Below, in pieces: positions 1 through 8,200 of a stretch of DNA of 11,633 bases; position 1 is the first letter of the stretch, and every line of letters starts with the position of its first letter. The notes below the pieces were generated by a model. That model was not told the DNA's origin. It searched no databases and saw nothing but the letters and a program-made list of their open reading frames with translations. Location: assembly GCA_038110535.1 (NCBI GenBank), contig JAYNJW010000052.1, positions 1-11,633 of the forward strand. The letters are read 5' to 3'. This DNA is from Chordibacter sp038110535 (GTDB taxonomy: Bacteria; Verrucomicrobiota; Verrucomicrobiia; Opitutales; Seribacteraceae). The position numbers and the translations under genes were made by a program.

Positions 1-499
1 TTCTTTTCCAATGTTTGCGCAGGGCCTTCGGATAAAAATTAGGACCCTGAGTGGGGTCAACTTTTCCCCAGTCTGTATTTTCCTCTATATTCTCCTCCAT
101 CGGGCGTCCCAACCAATTGATGTCGATCACCGCATATCCTTGGGCGGCAAAGTACTTGCCCCGTGCCCGTTCTGCCCGTTGCCCACCACCATGGGTCCAT
201 ACAAAGGCTGGGTGTTTGCCGGGTTGATCAGGAAAGGAGTAATAAGCGGCCACTCTGGCATCTGTGCCCTTGAATGTACCAACCTTGTAGGTCAGGTAGC
301 GGATGATGATCCCATCTTCCTTCCATTCCTTGATTACTTTTACATCTAGGTCTTCCTTTGTTGAATCATAAGCAGCCCACAGTTCTTTCGCTGTTTTGGG
401 AACTTGCTCCGCTGACTGATAGGGAAGAAAGGTATCTGCTCCCGATGAGCAAAGAGATGAAAAAATAAACAAGGATAAGGTTGAGAAGAAACGGATCAT
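1..499 (-). CDS. Secreted alpha/beta hydrolase, acetylxylan-esterase/dienelactone-hydrolase type (N-terminal part, runs off the left edge)
   Basis: An open frame starts at ATG 497-499 and continues off the left end of the window, giving 166 residues. Residues 1-21 look like a Sec signal peptide: Arg at position 3, a hydrophobic core FSTLSLFIFSSL, and likely cleavage after SSGA. The mature part has a beta-strand followed by WTHGGGQ (about 101-107), the usual HGGG oxyanion-hole element of this fold, then FAAQGYAVIDINWLGRP (about 118-133). That combination matches secreted esterases annotated as acetylxylan esterases in Planctomycetes and Verrucomicrobia. The nucleophile elbow (GxSxG) and the catalytic Asp and His would lie outside the window, so activity cannot be confirmed. 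A periplasmic or extracellular role in removing ester groups from polysaccharides is inferred from the family only. It starts 85 bp after avtA with no hairpin between, so co-transcription is possible. No Shine-Dalgarno sequence is visible. Confidence 0.85.
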   Translation of the reverse strand, partial: MIRFFSTLSLFIFSSLCSSGADTFLPYQSAEQVPKTAKELWAAYDSTKEDLDVKVIKEWKEDGIIIRYLTYKVGTFKGTDARVAAYYSFPDQPGKHPAFVWTHGGGQRAERARGKYFAAQGYAVIDINWLGRPMEENIEENTDWGKVDPTQGPNFYPKALRKHWKR

Positions 500-584
500 A
501 AATTCGGAAAAGTGCTACCTAAGGTCTCAAGCAGAAGGTTGGTTTGATGTCACCCGCAATCACCCAGATACTCCTCTTTTAAAA

Positions 585-1838
585 TTAGAGAAGGGAGCGG
601 ATTTCTTCTGCAATCATTGAAATGCCCCGGGATACAATTTCATCATCCTGAGCAAAGGTTATGCGGATACATTTATCCTTGTGCTCCCAGTTGTCGCTCA
701 AACCGGGAAAAAAGTAATGCCCAGGAACAATCAAGACACCTTTCTTTTTGAGGCGTTGGTAAAGTTCCTCTGCCGTAATGGGTAACTGATCGAGCCATAG
801 CCACAGAAACAGTGCACCCTCGGGTTTGTGAATTGCAAAGGGCAACCCCTTCAATTCCTCCTTCAATTGATTGACGGCACGCTTGGATTTATTTCTGTAA
901 AAAGGCCGGATAACTTCTTTGCTCAGTCGAAGAATTTCGCCACTTCTTACCAGATCGAGTGCAAGAGCAGGACCCAAGCTGCCCGGGGCCAGGCTGAATA
1001 CCGAAGTCATACGGGATACCAATCGGATAATTTTCTTACTCGCTAAAACAATACCAGTGCGAAGAGTGGGTAGGCCAAACTTGGATAAACTTAGGCACAA
1101 AATTAAATGTTCATCCCAGACTGGTGTTACCTCGGTTTGCATGGCATAGGGAAAGGGTGCTCCGTACGCATTGTCCAGAATCAGAGGTTTTCCGGCTGAT
1201 TTCGCCAGAGTACGCAAGCGGGAGATTTCCTCATCCGTCACCACATTGCCCGTCGGGTTGGTCGGGCGTGAAAGGCACAGGGCACCGACTTCCTCAGTGA
1301 TCTCAAGACCGTCAAAATCCACCCGGTATTTGAAGAGGTGATCATCGAGCATTTCGATTTCCGGTCGTCGGGCAGTGAAGAAATCGGAAGTCAATCCCAC
1401 TTCGGTATAGCCAATATACTCCGGCGTGAGCGGCAGCATAATTTTACGTTTCCGACCGCCACTAAATTCTCCGGCAAATAAATTGAAGAGGGAAAGAAAA
1501 GCATTCTGGCTTCCATTGGTCAGGGCGAAATTTTCGGGTCCGACATCCCATCCGTATGATTGTTGGAAGAGGTCCGCGATTGATTCAAGAAAAGGCATCG
1601 CACCCTGAGGAGTATCGTAATTTCCAATCAACCGTTCGAACTCTCCGGGTTGATCAAGAATCGCTTCCATCCTCTTTCGGGCAGCCTGCTGGATTTCAGC
1701 AATATGTGCGGGGTTTCCTCCGCCTAGCATCAACGGTGCAGGGTCAGCGGAAAGAGCAGCCCCCAGATCATCCATTAACTCAGCAATGCCAATTTTACCG
1801 GCAAAGCGTTTTCCAAATTCTGTAAGTCTGTCATCCAC
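585..1838 (-). CDS. avtA: Valine--pyruvate aminotransferase (AvtA), PLP-dependent
   Basis: This 417-residue protein has the same length as E. coli AvtA as I remember it, and matches along its whole length. Shared motifs include MLGGGNPA (37-44), NYDTPQG (73-79), ALTNGSQ (105-111), LTPEYIGY (137-144), SRPTNPTGNV (190-199), DNAYGAPFP (222-230), SLSKFGLP (250-257) and HKPEGALFLWLW (337-348). In this fold-type I enzyme K253 is the PLP Schiff-base lysine, D222 and Y225 contact the cofactor, and R392 (CIRITF) should bind the substrate carboxylate. It transfers amino groups between valine or alanine and the corresponding 2-oxo acids in the cytoplasm. The start is GTG at 1836-1838. An in-frame TAA lies two codons upstream, and the N-terminus FGKRFAGKIGIAELMDDL aligns with the E. 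coli start region. A weak GGA lies 8 nt before the GTG. The gene is unrelated in function to its neighbours. Confidence 0.95.
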   Translation of the reverse strand: MDDRLTEFGKRFAGKIGIAELMDDLGAALSADPAPLMLGGGNPAHIAEIQQAARKRMEAILDQPGEFERLIGNYDTPQGAMPFLESIADLFQQSYGWDVGPENFALTNGSQNAFLSLFNLFAGEFSGGRKRKIMLPLTPEYIGYTEVGLTSDFFTARRPEIEMLDDHLFKYRVDFDGLEITEEVGALCLSRPTNPTGNVVTDEEISRLRTLAKSAGKPLILDNAYGAPFPYAMQTEVTPVWDEHLILCLSLSKFGLPTLRTGIVLASKKIIRLVSRMTSVFSLAPGSLGPALALDLVRSGEILRLSKEVIRPFYRNKSKRAVNQLKEELKGLPFAIHKPEGALFLWLWLDQLPITAEELYQRLKKKGVLIVPGHYFFPGLSDNWEHKDKCIRITFAQDDEIVSRGISMIAEEIRSLL

Positions 1839-1886
1839 GACTTAAGTCCATAAAAGTTTACGGAAACCTGCGAGTCGAATTTTGGA

Positions 1887-1919
1887 GAGAAAAGCAGGCC
1901 CTGGAAGATAGGGCCTGCT
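1887..1919 (-). terminator. Rho-independent terminator after the lipoprotein gene
   Basis: A perfect 9-bp GC-rich stem (AGCAGGCCC at 1893-1901 pairs with GGGCCTGCT at 1911-1919) encloses a 9-nt loop. Read on the minus strand, the stem is followed at once by TTTCTCTCC, a usable but interrupted U-tract. The plus-strand side has no T-run, so it acts for minus-strand transcripts. It lies 20 bp after the stop of the small lipoprotein gene and about 50 bp before the avtA start. It therefore probably ends the transcript carrying the giant protease and lipoprotein and insulates avtA. Confidence 0.8.
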
Positions 1920-1938
1920 GGTATGAATGATCTTTTAG

Positions 1939-2109
1939 CTATTCTTGTGACTCCTCTTGGTAAAGGTTTTCTAAAAATCCCTGTACTTCTCTTTCGATTT
2001 TTATGGAAATATTGTGATCCAATCGTATGCGGTGTTGAGTGTTAATTAAGTTACATGAAGCAACTCCTAGCAGAACTAAATTTAACAGAGCTCGGAGAAA
2101 AATGATCAT
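1939..2109 (-). CDS. Small YnbE-like outer-membrane lipoprotein
   Basis: A 56-residue product starts at ATG 2107-2109. The frame can be extended to a TTG at 2140-2142, but that would put about 11 Cys/Trp/Glu-containing residues before a standard lipoprotein signal, so the ATG is preferred. The signal is MIIFLR followed by the core ALLNLVLLGV and the lipobox V-A-S-C, predicting lipidation at Cys19 and a 38-residue mature part. That part contains RIRLDHNISIKIEREVQGFL, which aligns without gaps to the conserved segment of E. coli YnbE as I recall it, roughly NVKIEHEIIIKADKDVEELL (charge and hydrophobic pattern kept, with His, Ile-x-Ile-Lys and Val identical). YnbE pairs with the AsmA-like bridge protein YdbH at the outer membrane; neither YdbH nor YdbL is encoded here. 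The gene is 171 bp downstream of the giant protease gene and just before a terminator. A weak GGA lies about 10 nt upstream. The lipoprotein call is firm; the family call is moderately so. Confidence 0.7.
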   Translation of the reverse strand: MIIFLRALLNLVLLGVASCNLINTQHRIRLDHNISIKIEREVQGFLENLYQEESQE

Positions 2110-2280
2110 GTGATTTAATTCCAACCAGCAATCAAAGCACAATTAGGTTCGAACCGATTAGGTAATCAAATAAACATTCAAAAGTAAGCTTTGTTTTCAT
2201 TCTTGCCTGTTTTTCTACCCGAATTTTTTTTCAATGAGATAATAGTTTGTCTTCATTTTACAGTGCCATTTCTGTTCGAG

Positions 2281-5200
2281 TTATTCTTTCCATTTAAACC
2301 AAGCTTCTTTTTCATATCCGTAGATAAAGTTGCTCTCGGACAAGGTGTTGGATGGAAAATAATACCACCCATTTGCCGATTCGCTCGTAAGATAAAGCAT
2401 GTTAGGTAATTCTTGGCTCATCCAGAACCAACCAAGAGACTCGTGAAATATCCAAAATGAATTTTGGTCTGAGCAAATCTTGAGATAACACCATCCCATA
2501 TCAACTTGGTAGATCCACCCATCTCCAGAATCAAAGAAGACACCAATGCCCTGAGCATTGTACCAATTAGAGCCAAGATTTTCCATGAAAGGGAGTTCCT
2601 CCACTGCTGGATTATCGGTAACTTCATTCTCTTCACTTTCTTCCTCTTGCGACCCGTTCGTTTCGTCATTGGTATCTTCTGCAGACTCACGCACATCACC
2701 TCCTGAATTATCTATAGAAGTATTGTTGTCCATATCTGCACTAGATGCGGGATCCAAAAAAGAAGACACTTTCCAGTGTAAGCGATTTTCGACCTCTTCG
2801 GCTTGGAAGACAAAGGAAGTACCTGGTAGTTCTTCTACATTTTCCAGCCATTCATTCAAATCCTGTCCCGTGAAATTGTTGTCATTTGACATGGAAGCAG
2901 ACACTGAATTTTCATCACTGGACTGCTCCAATTGAAATACTGGCTTACCATTCATCAAAAGAATTTCATTTGCTTGATAGAGCATATTGACGAGTAGGGG
3001 ATCTGTTTGGTCATCAAAATTTATCTTAAATGGGTTTTGATGAGAATTTACATTTAAGGTCAATTCTTCGATCACACTTTGATGTCCATCATTTAATTCA
3101 AGACTGATATTTTCGATGCCGCTAAAACCAACTGATGGTAAATAGATGAGCTCTTCGTTTTCTATGTAACAAGTACCGTTGCTGGGACTTGAGCTAAGGG
3201 AGAAGGATACTTCATCGTTATCAATATCCTTCGCTTCTAGTTTTATTCTCATTGGTGTTTCGCGAACTCCTCCGCTAAGCGTGGCCAGATTATATTCAAA
3301 ATAAGGAGCATCGTTCTGTGATTCCACATTCAATGTTATTAGAGCAACATTACTTGTGAGTTCACCATCACTAGCTTGAACCTCAAAACTATCTACACCA
3401 TTAAAGTCCTGTGAGGGAGTATAGCTGTAACTTGGTCCGGTCCCTGTAATTGAACCATTCATTGGACCAGAGATTAATGAGAAAGTTAATGAATCACCCT
3501 CTGGGTCTGATGCAATGAGTTTGATTCCAATATTACTGTCTTCTCTAAGCTTAAAGGTAGAGGATTGGACAACAGGTGGGTCATTTACTTCTGTAATAGT
3601 TATTTTTACTGAGCCAATATTGCTGTATACATTCCCATCAAACGCCTGGAAGTTAAAAGAATCTTCTCCAGAGTATTCATTGAATGGAGTGTAGGTAAAG
3701 ATACTGTTCTCCCCTTGTGAGAGTCTTCCGTGAATTGGGTCCTGCACTACACGATATGTCAGAGTGTCGTTATCAATATCGGAAGCGGATAGCTGAAAAG
3801 AAACAGCACTATCTTCGATTGTATTAATCTCAAAATTTTTGGCTACTGGAGCATCATTTTGAGCTTTTAGACGAACTAACACAATAGCTTCAGTGCTATC
3901 AAGTAATCCATCGTTTACAAAATACCTGAATGTATCTTCACCATTAAAATGATTGTTAGGAAAATACAGCCATTGCCCATTTTCTTCCCATAGAAATCCG
4001 TTTGCTGGGTATTTACTAATACTGAGATTTAGGGTATCTCCATCGATATCTCCATATTTAAAGTCCACAGTAAAAAACTCATCTTCCGTTGCATTAACTT
4101 CAAAGGATTGAGCCCATGGGGCATCATTAACGGCTTCGATCTCGAAGGAGACTGTGGCAAGAGTACTTTCTTTTCTTCCATCGGTTACTTTGAAAGTTAG
4201 GCTGTCTGCTCCGTTGAAGTTTTTGGCTGGATTGTAAGTAAAATGATGATTTTCACCTTCCAGGGATCCAGAAGTTGGGAGATTGGTTATCAAATAGGTT
4301 AATGCATCTCCATCTGGGTCTATTGCATCCAGAGAAAACTGTAAGGACCCATCTTCTTTTAGGTATAAAGTTTTGGAATTAGCGATGGGTGCCAGGTTTT
4401 CCTGTACCTCCAATAATACCTCTACAGCAAAGAAAGGATTTACTGGGTCGTTACTTGAAAATTGAACCTCAGCGGAATAGTTACCTTCGCCTAAATTCGA
4501 AGAGTCGAAAACCAAATCCATGCTCCCTTCGGAATTTCCATTCACTACACCAGACCTAGGATTGCCTGATAACCAATTTGGAGTGAATGAACGAGTTGTC
4601 CAATTGAGGGCATTTTTCAGCATTACCCATCCGTCCGTTTCTTGATTCCACTGTCCATGGGTAGGGAAGAAATTTAGATCAACCACTAAGTTTGGTTCGG
4701 TACGGAAAGTAATCAGTGGTGTGCCGTCCATCCATGATGCAGCAACGGACCCACCTTGATTAGGTGTTTGATGAAGAATTCTTAAGCTTCCTGAGAACGA
4801 GTTTAATCCTTCTACAAGAGGGTGATTAGGCAAGTTGATTTCTCCCAGACTGTGGAGTTCACGATCAAATTCTGACTGCATGTCAAAGAGAGCTAGTCCA
4901 TTATTCCTCCACTCTCCTGTAAGCGACCAATCATCGGAACCAGCAAAGAACAAGTTCTCACCAGGCATGGTTATTACACCTCCTCCAGTAGATGCGTATT
5001 CACTGACGAGGTTACCAAGAGCAAGGTTGTCCCAGTAAGAGTAATTACTGTAGACAATGATCGCATCAAAACCAGAAATTTCTTCCAGTGTGGGAGTCAG
5101 TCCTGATACATTAATTGTGGTTACACCGGAGACATTTTCGAGCGTGGATAAGCCCACTCCGAAGTCTTCCAGTTCGGTGGTTGCTTCACCTCCGAGCACC

Positions 5201-8200
5201 CCGATCTCAAGACCAGCTTGGTTGATTCCCTCATAGCGAACCGCATTGGGGGAGTCCTCTTCATTTCCGTCAAGGTTTGTCTTGAGGAATAGTGCATGGC
5301 CTGGATTGAAGAAATCAGGTGAGCGTTGATCATCATTTAAAGTTGAGAGGATCTGATTAAGATCAAGGTTACGCGTCCTTTTAACATTTAATTCAACAAT
5401 TCTGGCTTCCCATGCTCCTGCAGCTTCCCCGGAATTACTGATATCAATTTTGTTATTTGCAGTCTCACCAGGCTCAAGTTTAACCGAGATCCCATTTGGT
5501 GCGTAAACCAAGGCGGGTGGGGTCATAGCTTTTAGGCTAAGGTTTACAGATACCTTGGGCTGATCTGGGTCGTTAGAAATTAAAGTTAAAGTAGACAGCA
5601 CATCACCACTTGATTGAGGGAAGACAGTTATTTCAAAGAGCTCTTCTGCACCGGGAGCGAGACTCATTTGCTGGATATTGGTGGAGAATGCTTGGTGACC
5701 TAAAAGAATTTCCGATACTACAAGTTGATCGGTTCCTGAATTACTCACTTTTAAGCTAAGTGTTTTATCGTTGCCGACCCAAATTTCACCAAAATCTAAA
5801 GCGGTTTGGTCAACATCGATTTCTGGTTTTCCAGAAATGGTTAAGTTAACTGCAATTTCAATTATACTTGCGAGTGGATCATTCGTTTCTAAAGCAACGA
5901 TGGCATGTTTCGATCCTGCAACAAAGTTTGAAGCATTGATATTGAAATCGAGAATAGCATGATCACCGGCTGGAACACTTCCAGAAGATGGAGCCACCGT
6001 TAGCCAGTCAGGGGAGGATAATTCCAGTGCCTTGAAAATATTTAATCTTCCCGGTGCGACCATTTTGCCTTGGAATGCATCAACCACATCGACCGAGTTC
6101 ATCAGCAAATTCTTTAATTCCTGGTGTTGAGCAGATGGATTTTGTGATAGTAACAGGGCTGCTGCACCAGCTACATGAGGTGTCGCCATCGAGGTTCCGC
6201 TCATGTAGGCTAAGCCATCATTGGGTACCAGATTTAAAATGCTGGTGCCAGGTGCGGCTAAGTCTACTGTGGTACTTCCATAACAAGAGAAATAGGCTAA
6301 TTCATCTTGTTGATCAGATGCTGCAACTGAGATGATGTTGGCCAGGTCATAATTTGATGGATAATGAGGGTTTAAGTCGTTGTCTGAGGCACTGTTGCCG
6401 GCTGCGGCACAAAATAGATGCCCCAAATCACCAGCTTGGCTGATAACATCTTTAAGAGCTTGGCTGTATCCGCCACCTCCCCAGCTATTATTACTAATTG
6501 GTATTTCCATGGCGGCACAATATGCAATTGCATCGATTGCATCAGAGGTGTAGCCCCAGCCTCCATCAGCAAGAAATTTCAATGCAACCAGTTTGGTATA
6601 CCATGCAACACCTGCAACCTGCGTATTATTGTTGGTTGCTGCCGCGATAGTACCTGCAACATGTGTACCATGATTGTGTCCGTCCATAGGATCGTTATCA
6701 GAATTAATGAAATCCCAACCGTAAACATCATCGATGTATCCGTTACCATCATCATCAATTCCGTTTCCTGCTATCTCACCTGGGTTTGTCCATATGTTTC
6801 CTTGGAGGTCTGGGTGAGTGTAATCAATTCCTGTATCAATTACTGCAACGATGGTGGATTCAGACCCTTTGACAAGGTTCCAGGCATTTTCAGCCTGAAT
6901 TTTATTTAGTGCCCATTGCTCTGCAAAGTTGGGATCATTGGGAACCTCCGATCGCCGAACAACGTAGTTAGGCTCTGCATATTCTACCGCCGGATCCTCC
7001 AAGAGACGGGCAGCAAGATCAGACAAATCTATATCATTATTTACTTCGATTAAAATCATATTAGCACCAGAAAGCGCTTTTCCAGCAGATCCTGGTTTTA
7101 TTGCTGCCCCGAGGGATCTTTTTACGGTAAACTCTTCTCCTTGAGAACTGGGGTTATCAAAGTTTGATTTACCAGCTTTGAACCCAACGATTAACTCGTT
7201 TGGAGCATGTTCATTGGCGAAAGGGTTTTCAGGGATCATTTCGCCAGAATGTGTTTCCAGTTCATTAAACTTTCCTGCCGCACTCCCTTGGGATTTACTT
7301 CTGATTTCTTTTACGGAAAAAGCACCCTCGGCTTGACCAAGATAATTATCCAAAACCACATTTTCGACTTTTTGGGTTCCTGCTTCGATTGTTACATTTA
7401 AGACTTCAGGACTAATATTGAATTTTGGAGTAGCAACTCCTTGTCCTGATAACTGGATAACATTTGGGGCGTTTTGAGCATTGGAATTGATTGTGCCGGA
7501 ATCACTGTGGGCACCTCCACTATTTGGTTTAAAGGTTAAGTTTATGCTAAGTGCTTCACCAGGTTGAAGGAAAGATTTTTGAAAGTTGGAAGAAAACGCT
7601 GCATCATTTAGATCAAGACTTTCTAAAGATACTGCAGAGTTACCTGAGTTAAGAATCGTAACTTTTTCACTTTTGGACAAACCCACTTCCACTGAGCCAA
7701 AATCAATAGCAGTTGGGGTAAGTTCGATGATTCTTTCTTCTTCAATCGTTAGAGAAACTGGAATTGTAATAGTTTGCTGGTCTGGGTCGTTGCTTATGAG
7801 TTCTAAAATAGCTTCGTAAGTACCAGCAGCGATAGCACCAGCTTTCAAAGTGATTTCCACATTTTCAGATTCACCCGAATTAATCTGGCCCTCCAGTTTT
7901 GAAGTATGGAGCCACTTAGGTGATGTGGAAATACGAACGGTTGAATCGGCTTGGATTTGATTATTGTTATAAGCAACAAGCAGTCCGATATCTCCGGTTT
8001 CGTTTTGAATGCCAGAGGTAGCCCTATCAATTGGGCCGTTCATATTCTCATATACAAAACGAATGACTCCGCCTGCATTAATCTTGATTTGAAATGTGTA
8101 GATGCCCAAACCAGCAAAGTCGCGAACCCGGTCATATTGAACGGTTAATCCATTACCCTCCTGTAGATAATAGATGTTACCACCGCTTGATGGATCAAGG

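Noticed and set aside
11..349. A 112-residue open frame on the plus strand
   Set aside because: It is antisense to the hydrolase fragment, whose minus-strand reading has a signal peptide and an HGGG motif.
500..584. Possible terminator or promoter between avtA and the hydrolase
   Set aside because: Only imperfect short repeats (CACCC twice, CTCTTTTA/AAATTAGAG) are present; none forms a convincing stem or promoter.
2110..2142. Upstream TTG start extending the small lipoprotein to 67 residues
   Set aside because: It would place a Cys/Trp-containing stretch before a normal lipoprotein signal, and the internal ATG fits far better.
2146..2155. GGTTCGAACC palindrome resembling a tRNA T-arm, possible tRNA or attachment-site remnant
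   Set aside because: The flanking bases do not continue the T-stem and no acceptor or anticodon arm is present; there is no integrase nearby.
2418..2699. A 93-residue minus-strand frame overlapping the end of the giant gene
   Set aside because: It is out of frame within the well-supported aromatic and acidic C-terminus and has low-complexity Lys/Arg composition.
6418..6909. A 163-residue open frame on the plus strand
   Set aside because: It lies opposite the second protease domain, has Cys- and Ile-rich non-protein-like composition, and matches no family; it is an antisense shadow.
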